Source: Metallyticus violacea (taxonomy: Eukaryota; Arthropoda; Insecta; Mantodea; Metallyticidae). From it: 64,000 nucleotides of DNA. Below the pieces are notes generated by a model that saw nothing but the letters and a program-made list of their open reading frames with translations, searched no databases and had not been told where the DNA came from. Shown here one piece after another: positions 44,607-56,104 of the stretch (position 1 is its first letter; each line of letters starts with the position of its first letter). Location of the stretch: positions 53,965,001-54,029,000 of the forward strand of contig CM060830.1 of assembly GCA_030762175.1 (NCBI GenBank). Reading direction: 5' to 3'. The translations under genes were made by a program, and so were the position numbers.

Positions 44607-45199
44607 CATATATCAAAAATGAAACATCAGTCTAAACAGTGGGCTGCACGAAGTGACCGACTCCGAAAAAGTCGGAATGTATTCTATCCACTGGAAAGGC
44701 AATGATTTTAGTTTTTTGGGACGCAGTAATACTCTTGATTGCCTACTTGGAAAAGAAGGAAAACTACTACTGGAGGAAACTACACAGGTATGATTTTACC
44801 ATGACAATGCGCCTCGTCGCTTAGCAGAAATGGACCGAATTCAGATTTGAAGTGCTTCCGCATCCACCATATTCACGTAATCTAGGCTCTCGGACTATCA
44901 TCTCTCCTTCCACACACAAAACATTCGTAGCTGGATATAAATTTAAGACCAATAAGTCATACAGAAGGTAAACAGTACTTTGAGGGCCTTGAAAGAACCC
45001 ACTTCCAAGAGGGAATCACGAACCTAGAGAAACGTTGAATGTGTTGAACTTGAGGGGACTACGTCGAAAAATAAAATACATTGCAAGATTAAACTTGTTC
45101 TCTTTAATATCACACCAAGCTATTAGCAAAGTACTCTCATAAATATTATCGTCCAGTTTAGATTTCTAGAAGCACAGATATCCTTTAAAATTATAAATA

Positions 45200-45891
45200 C
45201 AAAGGGCGCCAAAAATGTACACACTTTCACAGTAAATATCTATTTAATATATTTTAAAGTTGGACAGATGAACAACAGTAATGTGTAGTGTGATGTTCTG
45301 TAAACAGACTTGACTCACATTATGATAGCGTTGCTATATGACAGGTAAATCAACAATGAACAAATGAAATCAAAATTATCGTATGATGTTCTGTAAACAG
45401 ATGTGACTCAGATTACGTTATGCTAGCCTTGCTATAAAAAATGGAGCCAAGATTATCATTTGAACAGAGGAAAGCAATTTTGAAATGGTATTGGAAAACC
45501 GAGAATGTTGTTGAAGTTCAAAGGCAATGGAAACGTGTGTACAAAACAGAACCGCCAACACAAGTAACAATTGCACACATTCGAGACTAAATTGAGACTC
45601 ATGATGCCGTATACCGTAGAAATCCAGCTACACTGGCAGCTCTTCGGGAACGAATTGAAACGGCATGCGCTGCAATCGCTGAGGACACTTTCGCAAACGT
45701 TGCTCTATCAGTAGTTCAACGTACTCAGAAGTGTATCGACGTCGATGGTGCGCATTTTTGAACAAATGTTGTAACTGTAAAAGTCTAAGATGATTAGTGC
45801 TCATCATCTTCTGTTTGTGAATTCAGTTTTGTTATGTTAACAGAGTTTTTTCTTTGCTTAAAGTGTGTATACATTTTTTGACACCCTCTGT
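45200..45891 (+). mobile_element. IS630/Tc1-like element, internally deleted (copy 2)
   Basis: The ends AGGGCGCCAAAAATGTACAC (left) and GTGTATACATTTTTTGACAC plus CCTCTG (right) are inverted repeats. Sequence next to the ends, such as CACAGTAAATATCTATTTAA, is shared with 582-1244. A segment of about 70 bp (ATTATCGTATGATGTTCTGT and neighbours) is repeated inside. About 0.69 kb remains. Confidence 0.8.
45439..45760 (+). pseudogene. IS630-like transposase remnant, different deletion
   Basis: Starts MEPRLSFEQRKAILKWYWKT, continues VVEVQRQWKRVYKTEPPTQV and TIAHIRD (first helix-turn-helix), then jumps directly to YRRNPATLAALRERIETACA and VQRTQKCIDVDGAHF at the C-terminus. The catalytic core is entirely gone. 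Unlike copy 1 it keeps the full N-terminal domain but lacks the RSPDLTP block, so the two copies arose by separate deletions. Confidence 0.75.
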
Positions 45892-46699
45892 ACATGACCA
45901 TTGGTACTCGTTATTTTTCAATAGCAAATATGACAAAATAATTTTTGTTGGTTTAATTACTTTTTATAATTCATTGGTAAATTTTTAAAAATAGTGTTTA
46001 AAGCAAGGAAAAACCGCAATAGCAACAATAAAAATATTAGTAATAATGTAATAAAAATAATATTCACTGATGAAAAACAAGACGTCATACCAAAATAGTT
46101 AACATTAAGTCCATCGATGGATCTGGATATTTTAGACAAACGTATGAAACCTCTGGACGTTCAAGATATGCAAAGAGGTAAACATGCAAACAGTGACTAC
46201 ATATTGCCTAATTAAAAATATTATTATTTTACGGTTTGGAGGTTTTGATGTCGTAATAGTCAAATGGTTAGCGAACGTAGCTATTAGTAGCAGTACAGGA
46301 ACGGTATTTCGCCACCAGTGATTGATTTTCTCGGCATAGCTACACTATAAAGGCGGTTACCGTATGTGCGGCCTCTAATTACAGAATGGGAATCATAGCT
46401 CAAAGGTGACAACCATTGCATTCAAGAGACCAGACAGAATATTTGGCATTGGGCTGTGAGTAGCGATATGCGAGTATACAAAGATTGTTCTATGTCTCTC
46501 GTTGCTTTCAAAGATAACCCAGTGAAAATTAAACAGAGTATACAGACATTATTCGCATTGACATATTGCAGGACATAGTAATGGTATGTGATTAAGAATA
46601 TTGTTGTAAAAGTTTTATCAGCTAAACGGAATAATATTAAAGTAGTTTTGATGGGTGAAACCTAAGTGCTTCTGCCAGTCTTCAAATATATTTATTTGA
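45892..46699. other. AT-rich spacer with a tRNA-like fragment
   Basis: About 46245-46320 has AGTCAAATGGTTAGCGAACG, an A-box-like start of a degenerate SINE head. Otherwise nothing. Confidence 0.35.
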
Positions 46700-47870
46700 C
46701 AGGACCTTGACAATTGCCTTCGTAGACTTCACCACTGCTTTTGATAAAAAAAAATTCTCCCACGAAGTTGTTTCTTCTGTTTCTGGAGAAAGAAAAAGTC
46801 AAAGATTTTATTTTATTTGTGTTGTAATAGGTTTATTATTGTGATACATTTTCATTTGGTTGGGGTGATTGGAAAATAAGATTATTTTTTCTTTTATGGT
46901 AATAATTTTTGTTTTTGATGTTTATCTAGGAAGAATGTTGTTCCAATAATTACGTATAGACCATGGAATTCTCTGTAGAAGAAATAAACCAAACCTCGTT
47001 ACGAAAAAGCTTGTCTTACTCATTCATCAATTACAAGGAGAGTAAGAGACGCACGTACCATTGATTTCTGTGAGATATTCAGAAACAATGTTTGCGATGT
47101 GCGCCTATGCATTATCGTGTTGCAGCATTCAGCTCGTTGCACGAAAATTTGGCCTTTTGTTTTTATATGGCCTTCCAGAGTTTTCAGGACATCTCTGTAT
47201 TATTGTCCAATTACAGTTGTGGGTGCATGCTGGTATATAATTCCTTGAATATCGAAAACCTATCTGACTATAACTTTACCAACCACTTGTGTTATTTTTT
47301 TGTGTGAAAACCATGAAGGGGATCTCCATACATAGTTTTGCTGTTTGTTCTCAGGATCGATATGAGGTAGCCAAATTTCATTATCAGTGATTACATTTGA
47401 AAGAAACTCTGCATCTTCCTGTAACATCACCTTCAACTACATGCGAACAATCTTATGTTGGAAATCAGCCAACCCACCGTGCACAAACACATCTCACGTG
47501 CAACTTTTCAGCTATCAACATATGGGTGACACCCAGTGAACTTTTCAAAACTCCTGAAAGTGTTTACGATGCTGTTCGAAGATCCTCTCTCACAATGACA
47601 GCAGCGGTGTAGATGTGTTCTTCCGTAAGAGCATAAACTGGAGCGTCAGGTTCACCTTCCTTTGAAATTGAATGCCTCCCGACATTAAACATTTTAAACA
47701 ATCTTCTAGTTGTACCACATGGGAAGACTGGACTTCTGTATCATTACATAGGCTTCAGTTGAAGATGCGTTTATATGAAAGCAGCATATCGGAGCAGCGT
47801 GTTCATCACGTGTCACGTCCATTTTGCTGTAACTGAACATGTCTCAAATTTCACACCTTTCTCAGGCGGT
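46700..47870 (-). pseudogene. mariner transposase relic, interrupted
   Basis: Same lineage as 62520-63206. Read from 47870 down: EGEPDAPVYALTEEHIY, TAAVIVREDLRTAS (second helix-turn-helix), EKLHVRCVCARWV, NKQQNYVWRSPS, GIIYQHA, an LQHDNA-like second-aspartate block near 47110, and an NF-G-F-like tail at 46715-46800. Non-homologous sequence of about 275 bp (46806-47082) separates the last two segments. Stops and frameshifts throughout. Confidence 0.6.
46806..47082. other. unclassified insertion within mariner relic
   Basis: Present here but absent from the sister relic at 62.7 kb. No SINE or TIR identified. Confidence 0.4.
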
Positions 47871-47999
47871 AATCGAAAGTGACAACAATGAAACTATTAT
47901 ACCCATACATTACGCATTAGGCTAACAAAATATTAAATTAATTTTAGCGCAGAGTAATCATGCCTGTAAAAGTATGAACATTTTTATTGAACAACACTC

Positions 48000-48000
<1 letters not shown>

Positions 48001-48032
<32 letters not shown>

Positions 48033-48170
48033 TGTATGTATGTATGTATGTATGTATGTATGTATGTATGTATGTATGTATGTACGTAAGTATGTATGTA
48101 TGTATGTATGTATGTATGTACGTAAGTATGTATGTATGTATGTATGTATGTATGTATATATACGTACATA
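48001..48170. repeat. (TATG)n microsatellite, 170 bp
   Basis: Long TATG array interrupted twice by TACGTAAG (48083-48090 and 48119-48126, 36 bp apart), indicating a higher-order duplication inside the array. The open frames on both strands here are artefacts of a repeat unit lacking stops in some frames. Confidence 0.97.
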
Positions 48171-48525
48171 TTTCGTTTCTTGGACCAGATTAAGGAATGC
48201 CGGTATAAGAAATGATATAACCACTATATAAGTAAATTTTTACATAATATCGGTGTATAATTTTAAATTGTAAAAAATAACAATACCTATTTTTTCAAAT
48301 TTCTGTATGGTCAAAACCATATAAATAAATTACTTTTTGGAGAAACATGGAAAAAATTAGCATAAAAAATTAGATTATAATTTCCTTCAAATTCTTCAAC
48401 TATTTTTTGGAGAAAATTACTTGAACAACGTGGAAAAAATTGTAAAACTGCAGCCTAGACAAAATTTACTCATTTTTAATATACTCTTTTTTATAAAGTG
48501 ATTTAAATAAATTCTTATAAATGTG
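48171..48525. other. AT-rich spacer
   Basis: Nothing recognised. Confidence 0.4.
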
Positions 48526-48553
48526 TACATACATACATACATACATACATACA

Positions 48554-48583
<30 letters not shown>
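48526..48583. repeat. (ACAT)n microsatellite
   Basis: About 14 units; it is the reverse complement of the TATG array 350 bp upstream. Confidence 0.97.
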
Positions 48584-48585
<2 letters not shown>

Positions 48586-48636
48586 CCGCTTGTGGTGCTT
48601 CAGTAGTAAAAACGGGCGTTAAACACCATTAAAAAT
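48584..48636 (+). repeat. SINE-B terminal fragment
   Basis: CCGCTTGTGGTGCTTCAGTA then GTAAAAACGGGCGTTAAACA and CCATTAAAAA; only the last 50 bp. ACAT-rich sequence lies on both sides. Confidence 0.8.
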
Positions 48637-48969
48637 ACATATACACATACATACATAGAGGATGAATAACCTAAAACTATCACCGTGAATATTTCTGAAA
48701 CCAAGATGTCACATGCACTGTTTTCAGTTTGAATTTGTGTGTTGTTACTTTTATTTGTTTTTGAAACAGTTGTGTTGGATGTATTAATATATTTGAATTA
48801 ATGCATTTTAATGATTTAATTAATTTTATAAATACTGATGAAAAATGTTGATGCCCCATTTCAGTGAAGTGTTGATAGAATCTTCCATAATTTACGTCTC
48901 TAAATAAAGTTCTGACAAGTTTCATCATGGGAGTCCATAAAAATGTGCCAACAATTATTATAAAGTGTA
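48637..48969. other. AT-rich spacer
   Basis: The 108-codon minus-strand frame at 48680-49006 has no recognised motif and overlaps repeat R1. Confidence 0.35.
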
Positions 48970-49100
48970 TTTCTAGCACAAAGTTACATTTTTTCAAACG
49001 GAACAATGACTATTTACTTTAACAAATAAAACTAAATGAGATTAGAATGCCAATGGTAATTTATGATTGATTCTAGACGAAATAGTTTACAACATAGCTT
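48970..49100 (+). repeat. repeat R1, copy 3
   Basis: TTACATTTTTTCAAACGGAA, ACTAAATGAGATTAGAATGC and CGAAATAGTTTAC, as in the copies at 15.6 and 23.1 kb. Confidence 0.7.
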
Positions 49101-49274
49101 CATGTTTGGGGCCCGGTCTTTCAGGCCGTTTTTGGAGAATTTCTGTAATCACTGTGATGAAAGCAGTACATATCCCTGATGTGCAACAACGCTGAGCCCG
49201 CCTCAAATCAGCGTGCTGACTTGTATATATTAAATTTTACAGACGAACTTGAATACTTCCTTATTGGAGCCCGA

Positions 49275-49880
49275 CTGTGACGTAGCTAGCCGATTACCAA
49301 TAATATGATCGCAAGCTCAGTAATGAATTTCTATGTAACTACCATAGAGAGAGACAGAGGTAGATGAGTGGATAATAGAGAGGGAGGCTTAATGGAGTTA
49401 TCGTTTGCTCTCAGTCAATGTCTGCCCTCTTCTGGAATTATGTAAAACCTAAAGCCAAACAGAAAGACCAGAATGCAGACGAAATAATTTTAAATTATAC
49501 TACTTGGCTATTTTAGTTGTTATAGAATGATATTATTTTATTTTAATATTAAAACAATTTACTATGATTAGGTAGGTTAGTAACTCTCTTTTTCTCCCCC
49601 GCCATTTCTACGTAATTGTCAACTGTAGGGGAACGCGCGGTATCTTACTAAGGATAAGATACATTGATAAAGATTAAGGTCATATACAAATAGTAAGGAT
49701 AAGTTATAGAACATGAACTTTTTTAAATGTTGCATGCAATTTTCATTTAATAATCATTGACACTATTGATAGTCACAATGTTTTACTTTTGAACACTAAA
49801 AAGTCTATAATAACATTACACATCCATTTGCTGGTATATTTAACATAAATTATATTTTCCATTACTTTCGACATCCTCTG
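49275..49880 (+). repeat. repeat R2, copy 1 (unclassified)
   Basis: Shared with 53376-54110 from TGACGTAG to the CGACATCC-type end, including GCAAGCTCAG / GAAGGCTCAG, a GAACCTGAAGCC-type block, a TAACTCTSTTT..CCCC..CATTTCTAC block and GGAACATGAAC. No ORF of note, and no terminal repeat that I can define. About 70% identity by eye. Confidence 0.65.
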
Positions 49881-49894
49881 TCTCCACCCACTCT

Positions 49895-50560
49895 ATACAA
49901 ACAGCCATGCTGCGCCATTGATTAATGTTCTTGTAAATACTGAATTAATTTGGGTGAAGGAGGAGATTAGAGAGAAGGCAAGATCAGGAATGGCCTGACT
50001 CAAAGGCTCAAAAAGTGGCGGATAGTTCTGGTAGGAGAATCTGCCCATTTTGTGTAGGGGAAGAGGAATGAATGCATATTCTGATCGAATGTACCCACTG
50101 GGAGAACCAGAGAGAAAACGCTGATAGAAAAACATTTAAGCTTATATGAGGTCGATTGGCATGCTGGGACCTGTTTGTGGATCACATAAATCGGCTAATA
50201 ATGAGCATTTTCCTAAATAAAATGTGCAAAGTTAGAAATAATTTATTTTCTGCTTACAGCGCAATAATAAGTGTAATTGTAAGTAAATAGTTTCACTGTT
50301 AAATTTGTAAACACAATTATTTCCATTTATAGGTATTATTTATGTTTCATATATTTATTATTTTTACTCTCTCTAATTGTGTACATACTTGCCAATGAAC
50401 GGTATAAAATATATTTGTAAAGTGTATATATAGCTTTATAAAATGTCAACATCACCACCACAACTGTGAAATAGAGCTGTAGTGAAGGCTACACACCACA
50501 CAGCGACCTTGAAAGGGTCGGCCTTTGGCTCTGGACTCCCCGGTTAAAGAGACTGCACGG
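49895..50560 (+). pseudogene. non-LTR retrotransposon 3' end (C-terminal zinc-knuckle-like motif)
   Basis: Around 50035-50110 the frame, with frame changes, reads CPFCVGEEE then MHILIECTHWENQRE. A Cx2C...HxxxxC motif followed by W is the usual C-terminal feature of Jockey/R1-type ORF2 proteins. An AT-rich 3' tail with TAAAATATATTTGTAAAG follows. Only the 3' end is present. Clade unassigned. Confidence 0.45.
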
Positions 50561-50779
50561 ATCTCATGTTTCTTAATCTTATTGCACAATGACACTATCT
50601 ATCATTTAAAGAAAATAAATTTCAATAACAATTCAAAATCAATTCTTCGGCCTACGTTTCGTAGATGGAATATTAATAAAATGTAGAGCTGCTCTATAAA
50701 TATAAGACTGGGCAACTTCAAACAACAATTTTAAGCCTTAAAGTGATAATTACATTTTGTGTGTGATATTAGCAAGCCA

Positions 50780-51120
50780 TATTCACGTGACTACAGCTTT
50801 CTAAAGGCTGAAAATGATCCATTACTCTGCCTTTAAGTTCCACATCATCTATTTTAATAAGCATCACAAAAGGTGGCGCTTTTATCGCTTTAAAAGCAAA
50901 CAAGCCGAATTTTTTACGTTAATGTCCCAGCTAACTGAGGCGTCGGGGAGGAATTTAATTAATTACGCTCTAATAAAGCGGTCGACTCCGTGGTACCTGA
51001 AATTACGTGATCTTTATTTTCTCGAGATTAGATCACATTGCACAAAGCGCTGCATGCAATTAACGTTATTAGCAATTATGAATGACATCCATTCTCCTAA
51101 CTATATTTCAACATAACTAA
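50780..51120. other. unique complex sequence, possible conserved non-coding element
   Basis: Repeat-free, with more balanced base composition than its neighbours. A 100-codon plus-strand frame (50814-51116) has no known motif. Several TAATTA/ATTA cores, including AATTTAATTAATTACGC, suggest a homeodomain-rich regulatory block. Inference only. Confidence 0.25.
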
Positions 51121-51479
51121 CTGTGTCATGAGTTGTGCCTTTTAACTTATTATAATGTATATATCTTTAGAAAGCGAAAGTTTAAATGACTGAAGCAAAT
51201 TCGAGGGATAACAAAATAAAAAAAATCTAGTTTTAGAGTTTTAACAAAGGAGGTAGCATAGAAGCATTAAAATATTTGGCTGCCGCATGTACAGCATATG
51301 GATTCTGGATTGGTCGATAATCCAATTAAGCACTCTTCTCTACTACCCTTGACATTGGGATATCTCACAGGCACTCGCTTGTTCATACTTTGCGGAGCGA
51401 TCCGGTTCAAAGAGTAAATTATTGCAACTCAAGAGTGCGGAGTGCAGTTTCTTTTCTCCACATTACGAATCGTGGTTTC
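51121..51479. other. no gene recognised
   Basis: Moderately AT-rich, no matched repeat. Confidence 0.4.
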
Positions 51480-52545
51480 ATCTAATTCGGCGTGTTCTTC
51501 AAAAAAAAAAACAGTAATTTTGTTTTAAAACTCCATTATGCCAAGCTATTGGGTCTGTGCGCGAAAAGCGGAAGGAAAATAATGCGTCAAATATAAGACA
51601 AATGCGGATCGATATCACACACCAATCTTAACACAACTTCTTCAGCAATTAACAGAAGAGGAAAAATTGTACGGTTGGTTCCAACAGGACTGCACACCAC
51701 ATATAGACTCAAGAATAATTAAGTAAACACTGCAGTGAAATGGCCTTTTTTCCCCTCTCCAAATTTTTGTTTAGTTTTTGCTCTTAAAAATTACTTTGAA
51801 CTTCGCAGAAGCTTTCCGAGAAGTTTCAGACGCCCGTGACCTTTGAAACAGCTGTTTTAGCAGCCATTTACAAATATTCTTACATTTTAAATTCCAATTT
51901 CTTGGCATTTAACTTTCAGTCATCCTAAACTTCAAGCACATTGATTCGCTTTAACTTTCAGTATGCATGCGTGCACTAAGATTTACAACAATATTTTTTA
52001 TGTACATGCAAGATAATTTTGTGAGACATTCTATAAACTTTGCTTCATAAATGATAGCATGCATTTTTTTCTGTGACGGCAGAAATAATTTTTAAAAATT
52101 TAGTTCAGTCAGCTACTAATGTTTACACTTATTTTTAAAGAAATTACCAACTGTCATAATTAAAAAGCTATACTTACTTTTATGTAAGAGAATATTTATA
52201 ACACTTTAGCAAAGTTTTTCAGTAAAATCTAAACACTTATTGTTTTTAACAATAGCTTTGAATCGCCCCCCTCCAAAAAGAACAAATGTTTAAAATAATA
52301 GTAAAAACTCTACAATTAAGGCGAAAGTTTGTACAGGTAATACTGGAAGCCAGGGTAATGTTTGTGCAAAATTTCAAATATATAAGTTTAACCATTCAAC
52401 ATTCAATTTCATTTCGGTGCCCATTTGAAGTCTTCGACGATAATGACCCCTCACACTCTTCTGATTTAACCAGCAGTGATTTTTATTTACATTTTTTTAG
52501 TTTGAAAGACAAAGTATTTCTAAAGAATACATTTTAGAGAAACTA
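51480..52545 (+). pseudogene. IS630-like transposase relic in two pieces
   Basis: Piece one (about 51540-51725) reads NADRYHTPILTQLLQQLTEE, then EKLYGWFQQDCTPHIDSR, the second catalytic aspartate block. Piece two (about 52420-52537) reads HSSDLTSSDFYL and SLKDKVFLKN, the third acidic block. About 700 bp of unrelated AT-rich sequence lies between them. The order and motifs are right for this superfamily; the interruption is not identified. Confidence 0.55.
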
Positions 52546-53375
52546 TAGACTAATACTGAGCATAAAATAAAAAAGAAAATCAGTTATTGATCTTAAACGA
52601 TGGAGAAGCTTGTCTAAAGTAAGGTTTATAATCCATTGCCTTACCGGCTGATACTCAACCTGATGCTCGGGAGCAAGACACCGTGTAACTGCAGCCATAT
52701 ACACTGGTCACTGAATGCCATTAAGTAATGCCCTCGTATAGTTTCATGGCACGCATGCCATATTGGTTACATCTTATGGGGATTTAGAGATGTACAAAAT
52801 TATACGTTATATGCCTTTCTTTCCATGAATTTTCTCTAATATTTCCATTATCCAATAAACTACAAAACTAATATTCTATCGATGTACTGTTATTTATGTA
52901 TGTTTATTTTCTCATCTACTCTTGTCCCTATATGAAGTATAATTTCTTTTAGCTGCTAAGAATCACACTGCCGTCAGTTCAAGTCAAGTTTTTATGCATT
53001 TAATAATACAAGGGAAAAGTTTTCAAAGAAAAAAAATGTATGAAATATCTGTAGCGTTTTCTCAGTAGCCAGGTATTGACGGCAAGATCCTTATCGCGTA
53101 ATTTGGGTTGCCTATTGCGTAAAATCATGCGGCGATTCTGGAACACCATGTTATCAATAACCCTCTACTTATTAATAAGGCGGGTTTTAATCTTTGAACT
53201 CCCGTTTTATTTAAAGTCAGTAGAGATACGCAAGGAAAAAAGACACTATTTACTATTATCCGTAAGAACGTTTCAAGTAACGAAAACCTTCTTTCAACAT
53301 TATAAGTTGCAGGGGGCTGGCGTGTATGTATTAATTTTTTTATTGACGAATTGAAAGGTTTCCCTATGCTCTGCC
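52546..53375. other. no gene recognised
   Basis: Overlapping 91- and 92-codon frames on opposite strands (53076-53400) carry no motif I know. Confidence 0.35.
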
Positions 53376-54110
53376 TATGACGTAGATACCCAGTCACCAA
53401 ATATACGGTCGAAGGCTCAGCTTGCCTTGTGCAAGAGCAGCAGTGGTTTTCTATGTCATTGTCAGGGAGATGTGAAATGAAATATTCGTTAACAGTGTAG
53501 GCTAGCCTTGGTCGCAGCCCATATGTTGTCTAGCATTTTGTAGAACCTGAAGCCCAACAAATAACCAGGATGCAAACGATCTCAATTTAAAATGTATTAT
53601 GTCACTATTTTAGTTATAATGCAATGATGTAATGGTTTTGTTTTATTATGCAGTTAAAATGATTTATTATGACTAACTAATTGTTTCTAAGAGTCGTTCT
53701 TAATCGGATTTTAGTAATGCGGGACCGCAGCCCATATGATAGCTTGGTAACTATTTATAACTCTGTTTCCCCACTATTTCTACTCAATTATCAAGTGCAG
53801 CGGAACGGTGCGGTAGTTACTAAAATGACACATAAAGGGATTGTAAATGGTTTGTAAAAACACGAAGATACCGTTTCAAGAGTATTTTGTGTATTTGCAT
53901 AGAAAGTTGAAGATTGGGTTCTTATACAAATAGATTCAGGGATTAGTCACGGAACATGAACATTTGTTAATATTTCATGGAACTTAATTTAATAATTATT
54001 TAAATAATTGATAGTCATACTTTTGAACACGAAAAAAATTGTATAAAATTACAAAGTCATTTTAGTATTATATTTTGCTTTTTATATTCCATCAATTTCG
54101 ACATCCCATG
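53376..54110 (+). repeat. repeat R2, copy 2 (unclassified)
   Basis: Collinear with 49275-49880 but about 130 bp longer. GCAGCCCATATG occurs twice within it (about 53515 and 53726), marking where the extra sequence lies. Confidence 0.65.
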
Positions 54111-54919
54111 TATGAACGGCTACGCTTTGGCTTTAATAATTTGTTATGGAACAACATTTAAGTGCCAAACTTACTGATGCCAGATAACCTGACATAAGAA
54201 CACAAGTTTCTCATCCTCCCCTTTGAGAAAGTCACAAACATTAGGAAGAAAGTTTAACTCTGAGTTTATAAATGCTGTAAATAACCCGTTTTTATTTAAA
54301 TATAAACTAATATTTAATAATAAATAAAATACTACCTACATTTTAGTGTATATTTGGTAAATAAAATTTCAATCAGTTGTTAAGGTTGTATTTTCTCTAA
54401 TTCACAGCGTAAGATTATACAGTTAAGGCTCCTATATACTTAATCATCGCGAAAAATAATAATTTTCAAAATTAATAATTTTCCTGCAGCTAAGTTGATC
54501 CAAAACACGAGGCACCCTGCACACTGACGTGTCAACAAGATGAAGCGAAAGACTTCTAAAACCAAATAGTTTAACCCTTCATAGTCACACTGGACTTCTT
54601 GGAACCCCGCCTCATTTACTTTTTATTACAGCTCTTTCAACAAACGCTCCAGTCATATAAATTCAGTTCGTATTTTTGTGGTGATAGTGCAACCATTTTC
54701 CAGCTCAATGTCGCTAAGGATTTTGTCCAGTGAAGGTATAAGTAAAGTGCTGCGTCCTCTGGGGCACAAAATACCTCTGTGGGCTGTTCAGGCTGCATTT
54801 TTTATTTGTAGTTTCAGATATGCAGTCTCAGTTAGTATATCTTATTACCTTTCGTAAGATATAGGTATTATTGATACTTTCAGACAAACAACGAAGGACT
54901 TGAGACATCCTTTATGAAT
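54111..54919. other. no gene recognised
   Basis: AT-rich, then a less AT-rich stretch at 54600-54800 that may be 5' flank of the piggyBac relic. No motif. Confidence 0.35.
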
Positions 54920-56104
54920 CACTGAAGAGATAGAGAGAGCAAATTGACTTTGAAATTGATGACAATGATCCTTGTTATGTGGAAGCTAATTCGTACTCCA
55001 ACAGTGAACTAAGTGGCGATGAAGAAATTTTTGTAACCGTGATATCTCATGAAATGTCCTCAAAGGAAAAAAAAAAAAAAAAACGGATGCATATGGAGTT
55101 CAGAAGCGCCCGAAAGCCATATAGGATAGATAGGAGGAACATCGAAATGCATTTGCCAGGACCTAAAGGTGCATACAGAAATATTAAGCACCTTTAAAAG
55201 TTTGGGACTTTCTGTTGGATGCTAAATGAAATTGTTCTTTGAACGAATGGGGAAATAAACAAACGCGACTGTTTGTTATTCGCCAGTCATATCACTTATG
55301 CAGAGAGTAGAACATTTATAGGCATTCTTTATTTATTTGAAGCTCAGATGTGAAAGAATTATGGTCAATGAAATATGAACGATTGATATTTAGGTCCGCA
55401 ATAAGTGTTCAGGGATTCTAATTTCTTGCTTCTTATGTTATATATGACAATAAAAACATCAGGGACGAAAGAAAAGCTTCGGATAAATTGGCTTCTATAA
55501 GAAACCTCTGAAGGAAAGGCACATAGGGAATTCCAGACAGCTGTGAATGTCCCTTGAACACAGCATTCCTTCAAAGGCAATTGTCCTTTCAGGTTATATG
55601 GCATCAGAGCCTGATAAAAATGGCATGAAAGTTATAATGCTCAAATGATACGAACTCTCTGTATGACGAAACTTGATTCAACACATTCAAGATACTCATT
55701 GAAACGCTACTCTTGACGAACTGGTTTTGCTCTATTGAACTGTTTGAGTGAACGCTATCTCATTTTTGGCCTGTACCCTTTTAAAGAATAAACCCGAAAT
55801 AACTTCCTAACTTTCTCAAAAACCGAAGGGTGGGCTCATCACTTTTTACGTTCGACAGAAACAAAACTCTTGTATGTTACATTCCAAAGAAGAACAAAAC
55901 TCTTTCCTTTTATCTACCATGCACTCCAATGCAGGAATTGATTTTAACAGTGGCAAACCAGATATTATTTATACTCTTTTGTAGCTGTACCAAAGAAAGA
56001 ACTTAACATTTTTGGCACAACAACGAGAAAAACAAATCGCTGACTAATGAGATTCTGATTCAGCGCGTTAAATCAAAGTGGAATCAATGCCTTTGTGCTA
56101 CATA

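Larger units (their letters stand above)
44030..45120 (+). pseudogene. mariner transposase relic with internal tandem duplication
   Basis: The frame reads RIEDAPHPGAPKSAVRPEII and LKVCELADDTGGIST (linker and second helix-turn-helix), repeated once more downstream. Next come EKFKEFCDYERNVGSF, an AT dinucleotide expansion, and MKHQSKQWAARSDRLRK (the TKxQSKQW block). Degraded LEKEKNYYW, HDNAP-like and LPHPPYS-like segments follow, then GLERTHFQEGITNLEKR, the C-terminal block of mariner. Many frameshifts. It belongs to the lineage with TKQQSKQW, distinct from the copies at 40 and 56 kb. Confidence 0.7.

Noticed and set aside
47958..48231. Four overlapping open frames of Tyr/Met/Cys or Tyr/Ile/His/Thr repeats
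   Set aside because: They are readings of a (TATG)n microsatellite whose unit has no stop in some frames.
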